Position numbers and translations under genes: made by a program. A stretch of 45,003 nucleotides of DNA from Bradyrhizobiaceae bacterium (lineage in GTDB: Bacteria; Pseudomonadota; Alphaproteobacteria; Rhizobiales; Xanthobacteraceae): positions 618,565-663,567 of the forward strand of contig RXJJ01000003.1 in the NCBI GenBank assembly GCA_003963145.1. The letters run 5' to 3'. Positions 1 to 9,002 of this stretch are shown here, piece by piece. Positions within the stretch are counted from its first letter, which is position 1, and each line of letters opens with the position of its first letter. Below the pieces are notes generated by a model. The model worked only from the letters and a program-made list of their open reading frames with translations, had not been told where the DNA came from and ran no database searches.

Positions 1-719
1 TTCTCGTCCGGCGCGACGAGCCCGGCGCGCGCGCCGCCCTCGATTGACATGTTGCAGACGGTCATGCGGCCTTCCATCGTCAGCGAACGGATCGCTTCGC
101 CGGCATATTCCAGAACGTAGCCGGTGCCGCCCGCGGTGCCGATTTCGCCAATGATGGCGAGAATGATGTCCTTGGCGGTGACGCCGTCCGGCAGCTTGCC
201 GTCGATGACGGCGCGCATGTTCTTGGCCTTCTTCTGGATCAGGGTCTGCGTGGCGAGAACATGCTCGACCTCCGAAGTGCCGATGCCGTGCGCCAACGCG
301 CCGAACGCGCCATGCGTCGAGGTATGGCTGTCGCCGCATACGATCGTCGTGCCGGGCAGGGTGAAACCCTGCTCGGGACCGATCACGTGGACGATACCCT
401 GACGCTTGTCGAATTCGTTGAAATAGGGAACGCCGAAATCCTTCGCGTTCTGCGCCAGCGTCGCGATCTGTTCGGCGCTTTCCGGATCAGGATTGGGCTT
501 GCTGCGGTCGGTGGTCGGCACGTTGTGATCGACAACCGCGAGCGTCTTCTGCGGCGCGTGAACCTTGCGGCCGGAGACGCGCAGGCCCTCGAAGGCCTGC
601 GGCGAGGTCACTTCGTGAACGAGATGGCGATCAATGTAGAGGAGGCACGTCCCGTCGGGCTGCTCGTCAACCAGATGATCGTTCCAGATCTTGTCGTAGA
701 GTGTGGTCGCTTTGGCCAT
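1..719 (-). CDS. leuC: 3-isopropylmalate dehydratase large subunit, 5' part only
   Basis: Isomerises 2-isopropylmalate to 3-isopropylmalate in leucine biosynthesis, as a cytoplasmic 4Fe-4S hydro-lyase with LeuD. About 239 codons are present and the gene runs off the left edge. The protein begins [17 protein letters not shown] and carries the LeuC segments [25 protein letters not shown] and [19 protein letters not shown]. The cluster cysteines lie in the missing C-terminal part. Start is the ATG at 717-719. It lies downstream of rplS in the same direction, but the VOC gene and a terminator separate them, so it probably has its own promoter in 720-911. Family identity is clear. Confidence 0.96.
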   Translation of the reverse strand, partial: MAKATTLYDKIWNDHLVDEQPDGTCLLYIDRHLVHEVTSPQAFEGLRVSGRKVHAPQKTLAVVDHNVPTTDRSKPNPDPESAEQIATLAQNAKDFGVPYFNEFDKRQGIVHVIGPEQGFTLPGTTIVCGDSHTSTHGAFGALAHGIGTSEVEHVLATQTLIQKKAKNMRAVIDGKLPDGVTAKDIILAIIGEIGTAGGTGYVLEYAGEAIRSLTMEGRMTVCNMSIEGGARAGLVAPDE

Positions 720-911
720 AATCGTAATCCAGGGTCGTGATTCACGTGAACGCGGCTGACGTCGTAAGCGATCGGGCCTCGCCGCTGCGGCCCAAAAATT
801 TACCTCGAATTGATGCAGACCGGCTCTGCCCGGGCCTGGCGGGCTTTTTACTCGCCTAAGCCGCAAGGGGAAAGTAGTCTGCCCATATAAGATGTTACAC
901 AAGGTGACTCA

Positions 912-1343
912 ATGTCAGAACGCCCCCCGGTTGCGCCCTATCTCACCGTCTCCCCGGCCGCCGGCGCCATCGCGTTCTATGCCGCCGCGTTCGACGCCCA
1001 GCAGAAGGCATTGATGCCTGCGATCGACGGCATGCGGATCGCGCATTGCGAGCTCGAAATCAACGGCGGCACGGTGTTCGTGTCGGACGCCTTCCCGGAA
1101 TTCGGCAAGACCCGCACGCCGCTGCCCGGCGAGCCCGTCACCGCTTCGGTCAGCCTCGAATTCGCGAGCGCCGAACAGGTCGATGAAACATTCACCCGCG
1201 CCACGCGGCTTGGCGCTGTCGGTGAAGTGGTTCCCACGCATTCGTTCTGGGGCACGCGCACCGCGATCGTGCGCGATCCGTTCGGTCAGCGCTGGATCAT
1301 GAACGCGCCGCTGAACACCAAGAAGAGCGAAAACGGCGCGTAA
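912..1343 (+). CDS. VOC superfamily (glyoxalase/PhnB-like) protein
   Basis: 143-residue single-domain protein of the vicinal oxygen chelate superfamily, PhnB-like subgroup. It opens VAPYLTVSPAAGAIAFYAAAF, the usual first beta-alpha unit, has HCELEINGGTVFVSDAFPE in the middle and ends IVRDPFGQRWIMNAP, the typical final strand. Substrate cannot be told from sequence; relatives include glyoxalases, fosfomycin or bleomycin resistance proteins and many proteins of unknown function. It sits alone on the plus strand between leuC and rplS, both minus, and shares a bidirectional terminator with rplS. A TATAAG box near 886-891 could be its -10. Confidence 0.85.
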   Translation: MSERPPVAPYLTVSPAAGAIAFYAAAFDAQQKALMPAIDGMRIAHCELEINGGTVFVSDAFPEFGKTRTPLPGEPVTASVSLEFASAEQVDETFTRATRLGAVGEVVPTHSFWGTRTAIVRDPFGQRWIMNAPLNTKKSENGA

Positions 1344-1357
1344 TTCGATCCCAAACA

Positions 1358-1382
1358 AAAAGCGCGGTGTAACCGCGCTTTT
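1358..1382. terminator. Bidirectional intrinsic terminator between the VOC gene and rplS
   Basis: Perfect 11-bp stem AAAAGCGCGGT / ACCGCGCTTTT with a 3-nt loop (GTA). T-runs follow on both strands: the arm ends in TTTT on plus, and TTTTTGTTTGGG follows on minus. It sits 15 bp after the VOC stop and 25 bp beyond the rplS stop, so it can end both convergent transcripts. Confidence 0.85.
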
Positions 1383-1406
1383 CGGGCTCCGCCATGCGCG
1401 CTTCGG

Positions 1407-1805
1407 TTACTCGCCCGAAGCGGCCTTCAGCGTGTCTTTCTCGCGGTTTTCCTGCTTTTCGGCGATGCGGGCCGACTTGCCGCGCAGGCCGCGCAGATAA
1501 TACAGCTTGGCGCGGCGGACCGAACCGCGGCGCACCACCTTGATCGAATCGATCATCGGCGAATAGATCGGGAAAACGCGCTCCACGCCTTCGCCGTACG
1601 AAATCTTGCGCACGGTGAAGCTCTCGTTGAGTCCGCCGCCATGACGGCCGATCACCACGCCTTCATAGGCCTGCACGCGGGTGCGCTCGCCTTCCTTGAC
1701 CTTCACGTTGACGGTGACGGTGTCGCCCGGGGCGAAGTCCGGAATCGTCTTGCCGGCGGCGAGCTTGTCGAGCTGCTCTTTTTCGATCTGTTGAATGATG
1801 TTCAT
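1407..1805 (-). CDS. rplS: 50S ribosomal protein L19
   Basis: Large-subunit ribosomal protein L19, located at the 30S-50S interface. 132 residues from [24 protein letters not shown], with the L19 signatures [22 protein letters not shown] split by [21 protein letters not shown] and [18 protein letters not shown]. The frame stays open 31 codons upstream, but ATG at 1803-1805 matches the normal family N terminus. Last gene of the minus-strand ffh-rpsP-rimM-trmD-rplS cluster, 106 bp after trmD. The C-terminal tail ([17 protein letters not shown]) is somewhat longer than in E. coli, as is common in Rhizobiales. Confidence 0.98.
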   Translation of the reverse strand: MNIIQQIEKEQLDKLAAGKTIPDFAPGDTVTVNVKVKEGERTRVQAYEGVVIGRHGGGLNESFTVRKISYGEGVERVFPIYSPMIDSIKVVRRGSVRRAKLYYLRGLRGKSARIAEKQENREKDTLKAASGE

Positions 1806-1911
1806 CGCAAAACTCCATCGGGCGACGCGCCCGACATAGGGGGCTGCGCGGAAACTTTTATCCAGCATTTGCACGGATTGGCCGGTGCTATACGCCATAG
1901 CGCCGGGTTTG

Positions 1912-2637
1912 TCACCCTTCCGTCGTGTTTTTTGGCCGTTTCGGTGCCTCCCAAGCAGGTCTGGCCGCCCAGAGGTCCGGCCGCCGGACCTGTGTCAGGG
2001 CTTCTGCTTGCCCCCGCCGCCAGGCCGCGATTTTGGCATGATCCCCGGAGGTCAGGATTTCGGGGATTTCGCGGCCTTCAAAGGCCTGCGGACGGGTATA
2101 TTGGGGGTATTCGAGCAGGCCGTCCGAGAAGCTCTCGTCGGTTCCCGATTCCAGTTTGCCCATGACTCCCGGTAAAAGCCGCACACAGGCGTCGATCAGG
2201 ATCATGGCGGCCAGTTCCCCGCCCGACAGGACGTAGTCCCCCACGGAGACTTCCTCGAGCCCGCGAGCCTCGATCACCCGCTGGTCCACCCCCTCGAAAC
2301 GGCCACAGACGATCAAGGGGCCGCCTCCGGCGGCAAGATCGGCGATGCGGGACTGGGTCAATGGCCGACCCCGCGGGCTCATCAGCAGGCGCGGGCGGTC
2401 GACGGAAATATCGGCGGCGTCGATAGCGGCAGCCAGCACGTCCGCACGCAGCACCATACCGGGGCCGCCCCCCGCCGGGGTGTCGTCGACGCTACGGTGT
2501 CTGTCGGTGGCGGAGGCGCGGATGTCGCGCGTCTCAAGCGCCCACAGGCCGGATGCCAGCGCGCGCCCCGCAAGGCTGATGCCGAGCGGGCCGGGAAACA
2601 TCTCCGGAAACAGCGTCAGCACGGTCGCGCGCCACAT
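1912..2637 (-). CDS. trmD: tRNA (guanine-N1-)-methyltransferase
   Basis: SPOUT-class methyltransferase that makes m1G37 next to the anticodon of proline, leucine and arginine tRNAs, preventing +1 frameshifts. The trefoil-knot AdoMet site is visible: [28 protein letters not shown] and [15 protein letters not shown]; the C-terminal domain holds [16 protein letters not shown]. The chosen start ATG (2635-2637) gives [19 protein letters not shown], 241 residues, which fits the family and has GGGGCGGA just upstream. An in-frame ATG at 2664 would add nine residues (MLTINRGGP) and overlap rimM by 14 bp. Translationally close to rimM, as usual. Confidence 0.96.
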   Translation of the reverse strand: MWRATVLTLFPEMFPGPLGISLAGRALASGLWALETRDIRASATDRHRSVDDTPAGGGPGMVLRADVLAAAIDAADISVDRPRLLMSPRGRPLTQSRIADLAAGGGPLIVCGRFEGVDQRVIEARGLEEVSVGDYVLSGGELAAMILIDACVRLLPGVMGKLESGTDESFSDGLLEYPQYTRPQAFEGREIPEILTSGDHAKIAAWRRGQAEALTQVRRPDLWAARPAWEAPKRPKNTTEG

Positions 2638-2650
2638 CGGTCCGCCCCGA

Positions 2651-3184
2651 TTAATTGTCAGCATCTTTGGGCGACCCGCCCTCGATCTCGTTCGGCAGTT
2701 CGATCACCACATGACCGGCTGCAACATCGACAGCCGGCACCACGGCATTTGTGAACGGCAGCAACAAAGTCAGACCGCGCGGCGGCGCGATCTCGATAAT
2801 ATCGCCCGCGCCGAAATTATGGATTGCGATCACGCTGCCGATCTCGACGCCTTGCGGATCGATCGCGCGCAGCCCGATCAGGTCGGCGTGATAGTATTCG
2901 CCGTCCCCTGTGTCGGGCAGCGCGTCGCGCGAAATGTAAAGCTCGATGCCGTTGACGCGCGCGGCCTCGTCGCGATTGGCGACGCCTTTCAGCGTCGCCA
3001 CGAGATGATCCTTCGCGATGCGCGCGTGCAGCACTTCAAAGTGCCGCTTGCCGTCCTTGGTCGAGAGCGGGCCGTAGTGCAGCACCGCCAGCGGGTCTTC
3101 CGTGAACGGCCACAGCTTGACCTCGCCGCGCACGCCATGCGCGGCGCCGATTTTCGCAACGCAGATGCGGGTATCGCGCGACAC
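2651..3184 (-). CDS. rimM: Ribosome maturation factor RimM
   Basis: Assists maturation of the 30S head by binding ribosomal protein S19. 177 residues: an N-terminal RimM barrel ([25 protein letters not shown]) followed by a PRC-barrel ([21 protein letters not shown] split across two strands, then [10 protein letters not shown] and [15 protein letters not shown]). It lies between rpsP and trmD, the standard order, only 9 bp after rpsP, so co-transcription is likely. Confidence 0.96.
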   Translation of the reverse strand: MSRDTRICVAKIGAAHGVRGEVKLWPFTEDPLAVLHYGPLSTKDGKRHFEVLHARIAKDHLVATLKGVANRDEAARVNGIELYISRDALPDTGDGEYYHADLIGLRAIDPQGVEIGSVIAIHNFGAGDIIEIAPPRGLTLLLPFTNAVVPAVDVAAGHVVIELPNEIEGGSPKDADN

Positions 3185-3193
3185 CCGAGTTGA

Positions 3194-3526
3194 TTACGCG
3201 GCGGGCTTGGCTTCGCCGGCGGCCTTGCGCTCCTTGCGCGGCACCGCCTTCTCGGGGTTGTTGCGCGGTGCGCGCTTCTTGACGCCCGCTGCGTCGAGGA
3301 AACGCATCACGCGATCCGAAGGCTGCGCGCCCTTGGCCATCCACGCCTTCACCTTGTCGAGGTCGAGCTTGAGGCGCGCTTCATTGTCCTTCGGCAGCAG
3401 CGGATTGAAATAGCCGAGGCGTTCGATGAAGCGGCCGTCGCGCGGAAAGCGCGAGTCGGCGACGACGACGTGATAGACCGGGCGCTTCTTGGTGCCTGCG
3501 CGCGCGAGGCGAATAACGACTGACAT
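3194..3526 (-). CDS. rpsP: 30S ribosomal protein S16
   Basis: Small-subunit protein of the 30S body. 110 residues; the conserved core [40 protein letters not shown] and NPLL is complete. The C-terminal tail is lysine/alanine-rich ([23 protein letters not shown]), an extension typical of alphaproteobacterial S16. Second gene of the ffh cluster, 42 bp after ffh. Confidence 0.98.
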   Translation of the reverse strand: MSVVIRLARAGTKKRPVYHVVVADSRFPRDGRFIERLGYFNPLLPKDNEARLKLDLDKVKAWMAKGAQPSDRVMRFLDAAGVKKRAPRNNPEKAVPRKERKAAGEAKPAA

Positions 3527-3568
3527 TCAAATACTCCGTTTAAGGTTCAAGTTTGCATTGAGGGTGAG

Positions 3569-5104
3569 TTACTTTTTCTTGCCGAGACCGGGGAATCCCC
3601 CGAGGCCTGGCAAAGTCGGCTTACCGATGTTGCCCAAACCCGGCAGGCCTGATCCGGGAAGATTTGGAAAATCTTTCGGCAGCGAAGGCATGCCCTGAGG
3701 CAGGCCGCCCGGCATTTTCTCTGCCATCTGCTTGAGCTGTTCGGGCGAGGGCATGCCGCCGCCCATCCCCATGGCCTGCGCAAGGCCGGCCATCGGACCG
3801 CGTTTTCCCTGACCCATGGCCTTCATCATGTCGGCCATGTTCCGGTGCATCTTGAGCAGCTTGTTGACCTCCTCGACCTTGAGGCCCGCGCCGGCCGCGA
3901 TACGCTTCTTGCGGCTGGCCTTGAGGATGTCGGGATTCTTGCGCTCCTCACGGGTCATCGAATCAATGACGGCCATCTGGCGCTTGAGCACCCGGTCATC
4001 GAGGTTGGCGGCGGCGAGCTGGTTTTTCATCTTGGCGACGCCGGGCAGCATGCCCATCAGCCCGCCAAGGCCGCCCATGTTCTGCATTTGCGCCAGCTGC
4101 TCGCGCATGTCGGCGAGATCGAACTTGCCCTTGCGGATTTTCTCCGCCGCGCGCGCGGCTTTCTCCGCATCGATATTCGCGGCGGCCTTTTCGACAAGGG
4201 AAACGATGTCGCCCATGCCGAGAATGCGGCCCGCGATGCGCGAGGGATGAAAGTCCTCCAGCGCGTCAGTCTTTTCGCCGGTGCCGATCAGCTTGATCGG
4301 CTTGCCGGTGACGGCACGCATCGACAGCGCAGCGCCGCCGCGTCCGTCGCCGTCCACACGGGTCAGCGCGATGCCGGTGAGGCCGACGCGCTCGTTGAAA
4401 GAACGTGCAAGGTTCACCGCGTCCTGGCCGGTGAGCGAGTCCGCAACCAGCAGCACTTCATGCGGGCTCGCGGCCGCTTTCACCGCCGCCGCCTCGCGCA
4501 TCATCTCTTCATCGAGCGTGGTGCGGCCGGCGGTGTCGAGCAGCACGACATCGTAACCGCCGAGCTTGCCCGCCTGAATGGCGCGCTGCGCGATCTGCAC
4601 CGGCTGCTGGCCAGCGACGATGGGCAGCGTTTCGACGCCAAGATCGCGGCCGAGAATGGCGAGCTGTTCCTGCGCGGCGGGCCGATAGACGTCGAGCGAC
4701 GCCATCAGCACTTTCTTCTTGTCGCGCTGGGTGAGCCGGCGCGCAAGTTTCGCCGTCGTCGTGGTTTTGCCCGAACCTTGCAGGCCGACCATCATGATCG
4801 GAACCGGCGCGGGTGCGTTGAGATCGATGGTCTGGCCGTCTGCGCCGAGTGTGTTGACCAGTTCGTCGTGGACAATCTTCACGACCATCTGGCCGGGCGT
4901 CACCGATTTGACGACGGTGGCGCCGACTGCCTGTTCGCGAACCCGCTCGGTGAACGCGCGCACGACGTCGAGCGCGACGTCCGCTTCGAGCAGCGCGCGC
5001 CGGATTTCGCGCATGGCGGCGTCGACATCGGCCTCCGAGAGCGCGCCGCGCCCCGTCAGCCGATCGAGTATGCCTCCAAGCCGTTCCGACAGATTGTCGA
5101 ACAT
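3569..5104 (-). CDS. ffh: Signal recognition particle protein Ffh
   Basis: SRP54 GTPase that binds signal sequences of nascent membrane proteins with 4.5S RNA and docks with FtsY. The NG domain has the P-loop GLQGSGKTTTTAKLA near residues 107-121, DVYRPAAQEQL and DTAGR; the M domain (about 300-440) is rich in Met with MTREERKNPDILKASRKKRI. At 511 residues it is longer than the roughly 450 of E. coli, because of a Gly/Pro/Leu tail ending GLGGFPGLGKKK. It heads the cluster with rpsP, rimM, trmD and rplS. FtsY, its receptor, lies 6 kb away. Confidence 0.98.
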   Translation of the reverse strand: MFDNLSERLGGILDRLTGRGALSEADVDAAMREIRRALLEADVALDVVRAFTERVREQAVGATVVKSVTPGQMVVKIVHDELVNTLGADGQTIDLNAPAPVPIMMVGLQGSGKTTTTAKLARRLTQRDKKKVLMASLDVYRPAAQEQLAILGRDLGVETLPIVAGQQPVQIAQRAIQAGKLGGYDVVLLDTAGRTTLDEEMMREAAAVKAAASPHEVLLVADSLTGQDAVNLARSFNERVGLTGIALTRVDGDGRGGAALSMRAVTGKPIKLIGTGEKTDALEDFHPSRIAGRILGMGDIVSLVEKAAANIDAEKAARAAEKIRKGKFDLADMREQLAQMQNMGGLGGLMGMLPGVAKMKNQLAAANLDDRVLKRQMAVIDSMTREERKNPDILKASRKKRIAAGAGLKVEEVNKLLKMHRNMADMMKAMGQGKRGPMAGLAQAMGMGGGMPSPEQLKQMAEKMPGGLPQGMPSLPKDFPNLPGSGLPGLGNIGKPTLPGLGGFPGLGKKK

Positions 5105-5361
5105 CGTCGTCCTTCAGCGCTCGAATGAGCGAAATTCCAAACAATTTTGCGCCCGAGGGCGCACAGCGCTGTCGGGCGTTGACCTCCGGCGTCTCGCGCC
5201 GGGCGGCGGGTCGAAAAGAAAACCTTTCCGAGAAGTAGGGCGGTTAAACGCCCCGGGCGCCTAAAAGTCAAGAAAAGACGGCAAAAGAGTGGTTTGAGCG
5301 TCCGGCGCCGGTCGCGAAGCTGTCACTTGCCCCGTGCCGCCATTTCGGCCAATCGGACGCC

Positions 5362-6420
5362 ATGAGCCTTTCCCGCCGCCGATTTTTGAGCTTTCTGGCC
5401 TTCGCCGCCGCGGCCATCGGCGGTTCCAGCTTTTGGGCGTCCCGCATGAAAACCTATGACGGCCCGGTGTCGGACCATTTCGACGGCCTGTATTTCTACG
5501 ACCGCGACGGCTCGCCCCCGAAATCCTTCGCCGATCTCCTGCGCTGGCGGTTGACCCGCAACGCCGCCGCATGGCCGGAGCGAGCGCCCAGCGGTTATTC
5601 GGACATTCCGCCGCTGCAGGTGAGCGCGGACAAGATCCGCTTCGTTTTCGTCGGTCACGCGAGCTGGCTGATCCAGACCGCCGGTCTCAACATCCTTGTC
5701 GATCCGGTGTGGTCGGAGCGTTGCTCGCCGGTGAGTTTCGCAGGACCAAAGCGGGTCAACGATCCAGGCATCGCCTTCGACGCGCTGCCCCCGGTCGATG
5801 CTGTGCTGGTCTCGCACGGCCATTACGATCATCTCGATATCCGGACATTGTCGAAGCTCGCGGCGAAATTCTCCCCGCGCGTGATCACGCCGCTCGGCAA
5901 TGACGTGACCATGACATCGGGCGATGGTGCGATCCGCGCCGAGGCTTACGACTGGTATCAGCGCATCGAGATCGGCAACGGCGTTGCCGTGACGCTGGTG
6001 CCGACGCGGCACTGGAGCGCGCGCGGACTTTTCGACCGTAACAAGGTTTTGTGGGCGAGCTTCGTGATCGAAACGCCGGCAGGAAAAATCTATGCGGTCG
6101 GCGATTCGGGTTATGGCGACGGCAAGCATTTCCGCCGCGTGCGCGAGATGTTCGGCGCGCCGCGCGTGGCGCTGCTGCCGATCGGCGCCTATGAGCCGCG
6201 CTGGTTCATGCAGGATATGCACATGAACCCGGACGACGCCGTGAAGGCGCTGGCCGACTGCGGCGCCGGTCAGGCGCTCGCGCATCATCACGGCACGTTT
6301 CAACTGACCGACGAAGCCATCGACGATCCGGTGAATGCGCTGGCTGCGGCGCTCGACACCGCCAGCGTGCCGCGAGAAAAATTCGTCGCGCTCAAACCGG
6401 GACAGGCGTTCGAGATTTAA
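5362..6420 (+). CDS. Tat-exported metallo-beta-lactamase-fold hydrolase
   Basis: 352 residues. The N terminus MSLSRRRFLSFLAFAAAAIGG is a twin-arginine signal (SRRRFLSF, then a hydrophobic stretch), so export folded to the periplasm is expected. The metal-binding motif HGHYDHLD is at about 152-159, followed by PTRHWSARG, GDSGYGDG and HHHGTF, consistent with a dinuclear zinc site. The segment FVGHASWLIQTAGLNILVDP and the WSAR/GAYEPRWFM blocks resemble the UlaG/NAPE-PLD-like (RomA) branch rather than true beta-lactamases. Substrate unknown. It is divergent from ffh and convergent with the SIMPL gene. Confidence 0.85.
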   Translation: MSLSRRRFLSFLAFAAAAIGGSSFWASRMKTYDGPVSDHFDGLYFYDRDGSPPKSFADLLRWRLTRNAAAWPERAPSGYSDIPPLQVSADKIRFVFVGHASWLIQTAGLNILVDPVWSERCSPVSFAGPKRVNDPGIAFDALPPVDAVLVSHGHYDHLDIRTLSKLAAKFSPRVITPLGNDVTMTSGDGAIRAEAYDWYQRIEIGNGVAVTLVPTRHWSARGLFDRNKVLWASFVIETPAGKIYAVGDSGYGDGKHFRRVREMFGAPRVALLPIGAYEPRWFMQDMHMNPDDAVKALADCGAGQALAHHHGTFQLTDEAIDDPVNALAAALDTASVPREKFVALKPGQAFEI

Positions 6421-6431
6421 CGCCCCGTCGC

Positions 6432-7142
6432 TTACGGCTTCTTCGGCCTGATCTCGTACGCCACGTTCACGCCGACACGCAGCGTTTCCTCGCCCTGCGC
6501 CACAGGCGCTGGCGCGGCGGCCATGGTCGCCGCCACGCGGCGATACATCACGGGACCGGGCGCGCCCTCCTCGGAAATGCTCAGGGGATCGCCGAGCTCG
6601 ACCCCGGCGGCGCGGGCATAAATCTCGGCCTTGCGGCGCGCGTCGTTGAAAGCCTGCACGCGGGCTTCATCGAGAAGCTTGGAGGCCTGCGACACCATGA
6701 AATTGATGCCGCCGATGTCGTTGGCGCCACTTGAGGTCAGCGCATCGATGACGGTGGCGATCTTGCCGATGTCGCGGACAGTCACGGTGACGCGGTTGCT
6801 GGCGTGATAGCCGGTGATCTGCACGGGTCCGCCGGATGGCCGGTTCGACATTTGCGGCTGCAAAGAGAGGCGCGAGGTCTGAATATCCTTGTCCTCGATG
6901 CCGGCATTCTTCAGCGCGGCAAGCACGGCGGTCATCGCCTTGTTGTTGGCCTCGCTGGCCTCGCGCGCGGTCTTCGCCTCGGTGGTCACGCCGCCGTCGA
7001 TCTGCGCCCGGTCCGGCGGCACGGATATCGTTGCATCGCCCGATACGGAAATGGCGGATGGCGAAGTTTCTGCGGCAGCGGGCATTACAAATCCGGGCAG
7101 GGCGACACTCAGGGCAAGAATGGCGAGGGAAGTTTTCATCAT
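6432..7142 (-). CDS. SIMPL domain (DUF541) exported protein
   Basis: 236 residues. Signal peptide MMKTSLAILALSVALPGFVMPAAA, then a SIMPL/DUF541 domain beginning ISVSGDATISVPPDRAQIDGGV, with the typical YHASNRVTVTVRDIGKIATVID and a helical ARVQAFNDARRKAEIYARAAGV. Periplasmic or outer-membrane-associated proteins of this family are linked to stress in some bacteria, but no biochemical role is settled. It follows the GyrI-like gene by 11 bp, so the two probably form an operon of exported proteins. Confidence 0.88.
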   Translation of the reverse strand: MMKTSLAILALSVALPGFVMPAAAETSPSAISVSGDATISVPPDRAQIDGGVTTEAKTAREASEANNKAMTAVLAALKNAGIEDKDIQTSRLSLQPQMSNRPSGGPVQITGYHASNRVTVTVRDIGKIATVIDALTSSGANDIGGINFMVSQASKLLDEARVQAFNDARRKAEIYARAAGVELGDPLSISEEGAPGPVMYRRVAATMAAAPAPVAQGEETLRVGVNVAYEIRPKKP

Positions 7143-7154
7143 CCGCGTTGTCTC

Positions 7155-7943
7155 CTATTTCAGCGGCACGAACACATTGACGACGAGCTTGTCTTCCGAG
7201 GTTTTCAACGGATCGGTGACATACTCCTCGATGAAGGTGTCCTTGGCCTCCAGTTTTTTTTCGTCGAGATAGTTGGTGATCGCCTCATAGGTGTTGTCCA
7301 TGTTGTCGTACGAGCCGTGATGGACGAATTTCAGCGTCTTGCCTTCGGGCGAGTTGGCGATGCTGATGTCCTTGGGCAGATTTTTTGGATCCTGATCGAC
7401 CGGAATCTGCGCCTGGAATGTGAAGCCGTTATCGTCGGTCGATGTGTAAACGATCAGAAAGGGCCCGGCCGGTTTGATGTTCTGCTTGTCGAGCAGCGTT
7501 GCCAGCGTTTTCAACGATCCGGTGATGGTGTCGAATGCCGAATCCCAGTCGCCCTTGCCCTTGATCGCGACCACCTTGCGCGCGGTGAGCGTCGCCTCTT
7601 CGCCGAATGCATCGGCGGTCTGGGGCTTCTGCTCGGCGGGCGGCGCGGTCTGCGCCGCGGGCGGGGTGACCGGAGAGGGCGCAGGCGTCTCGGCAGCCTT
7701 TGGCGCGGCGGGCGTCTCGGCAGGCTTGGTATCGGCGGGTTTGGCATCCGCCGGCTTGGTGTCTGCGGTTGACTTGTCTGCGTTTGACGGTGGCGTTTCG
7801 GATTTGGCGGCCGGAGCCGCGCCGGCGGCAGGCGGCGGCGTGTCCTTGGAGGGGGCTGGAGCCGGCGCCTGCGCCCAGGCTCCGGAACATGTGAGCATGA
7901 CGGACAGGACAGCAGCCAGCCGGGGGAGATGGGAAAAATTCAT
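7155..7943 (-). CDS. Exported protein with Pro/Ala-rich linker and GyrI-like domain
   Basis: 262 residues from the ATG at 7941-7943, preceded by a TGGAGC ribosome site; an upstream in-frame start at 8003 is possible but would bury the signal peptide. Order: signal peptide (MNFSHLPRLAAVLSVMLTC...AWAQ), a low-complexity linker of about 95 residues with repeats of the type TKPADAKPADTKPAE, then a C-terminal domain of about 145 residues (EEATLTARKVVAIKGKGDW, FLIVYTSTDDNGFTFQAQIPV, LKFVHHGSYDNMDNTYEAI) that resembles the GyrI/effector-binding fold. The linker suggests the domain is held away from a membrane or wall. Ligand unknown. Upstream gene of the SIMPL pair. Confidence 0.75.
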   Translation of the reverse strand: MNFSHLPRLAAVLSVMLTCSGAWAQAPAPAPSKDTPPPAAGAAPAAKSETPPSNADKSTADTKPADAKPADTKPAETPAAPKAAETPAPSPVTPPAAQTAPPAEQKPQTADAFGEEATLTARKVVAIKGKGDWDSAFDTITGSLKTLATLLDKQNIKPAGPFLIVYTSTDDNGFTFQAQIPVDQDPKNLPKDISIANSPEGKTLKFVHHGSYDNMDNTYEAITNYLDEKKLEAKDTFIEEYVTDPLKTSEDKLVVNVFVPLK

Positions 7944-8126
7944 CGAAAAAGCTCCAGCGAATCGGACGCAAAAGGCACGGACCGGCGGCTCGCAATCTAG
8001 CACGCGGCCAGATCGTTCGTCCTCTCACAGAACGTCCATCAAAAGCGGCGCGAGAAAGGCCGAACCGGCTGTCATGCTCTGGTCAATCTGACGATCTTCG
8101 CCATATAAGGCGGATAAGGACGGACC

Positions 8127-9002
8127 ATGAGCGCGCTCGCCAATCACAGCTTCGCCAAGATGAACGGCATCGGTAACGAGATCGTCGTTGTCGATCTGCG
8201 CGATTCGTCCGCCGCCGTCAGCGCGGAAGAGGCGCGGGCCATCGCGGCCGCGCCCGGCGGCGTGCCTTACGACCAGCTCATGGTGCTACAGAAGCCGCGT
8301 CTGCAGGGCACGAGTGCTTTCATCCGCATCTACAACAATGATGGCTCCGAAGCCGGGGCCTGCGGTAACGGCATGCGCTGCGTCGCGCGCCGCACGTTTG
8401 AGGCGACCGGCGAGCACGCGGCGACGTTCGAAACCCGCGCGGGTCTTTTGAATTGCTGGCAGGGGCCCTCGCCCGATCTTTATACCGTCGACATGGGCAC
8501 GCCGAAATTCGGCTGGCAGGACATTCCGCTCGCCGAGGAATTCCGCGACACCCGCTATATCGAACTACAGATCGGGCCGATCGACGCGCCGGTGCTGCAT
8601 TCGCCGTCGGTCGTCAGCATGGGTAATCCCCATGCCATTTTCTGGGTGGATGACATCGACGCCTACGATCTCGCGCGGTTCGGGCCATTATTGGAAAATC
8701 ATCCGATTTTTCCCGAGCGCGCCAACATCACGCTGGCCCACATCGTTGACCGCGATCACATCCGGATGCGCACCTGGGAGCGCGGTGCCGGGCTGACGCA
8801 GGCCTGCGGGTCCGCTGCATGCGCGACCGCCGTGGCGGCGGCGCGGCTCAAGCGCACGGGCCGCGTCGTCCACATGACGTTGCCGGGCGGCGATCTCACC
8901 ATCGAATGGCGCGAGCGCGACGATCACGTGCTGATGACCGGCCCGGCCGTGCTGGAATTCGAGGGCACCTTCGATCCGGCGCTGTTCGCGACTGTCGCAT
9001 AA
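8127..9002 (+). CDS. dapF: Diaminopimelate epimerase
   Basis: Converts LL- to meso-diaminopimelate for lysine and peptidoglycan synthesis, using two cysteines without a cofactor. 291 residues. Both catalytic blocks are present: [14 protein letters not shown] (first Cys) and [15 protein letters not shown] (second Cys). The N terminus [18 protein letters not shown] and [12 protein letters not shown] are also typical. Its stop overlaps the start of mtaB (TAATG), indicating translational coupling, an arrangement seen in many Rhizobiales. Confidence 0.98.
   Translation: MSALANHSFAKMNGIGNEIVVVDLRDSSAAVSAEEARAIAAAPGGVPYDQLMVLQKPRLQGTSAFIRIYNNDGSEAGACGNGMRCVARRTFEATGEHAATFETRAGLLNCWQGPSPDLYTVDMGTPKFGWQDIPLAEEFRDTRYIELQIGPIDAPVLHSPSVVSMGNPHAIFWVDDIDAYDLARFGPLLENHPIFPERANITLAHIVDRDHIRMRTWERGAGLTQACGSAACATAVAAARLKRTGRVVHMTLPGGDLTIEWRERDDHVLMTGPAVLEFEGTFDPALFATVA

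Noticed and set aside
3845-5128. Long open frame (427 codons) antisense to ffh
   Set aside because: It mirrors the coding frame of a sure gene in GC-rich DNA, is rich in His, Arg and Asp as such shadows are, and matches no family.
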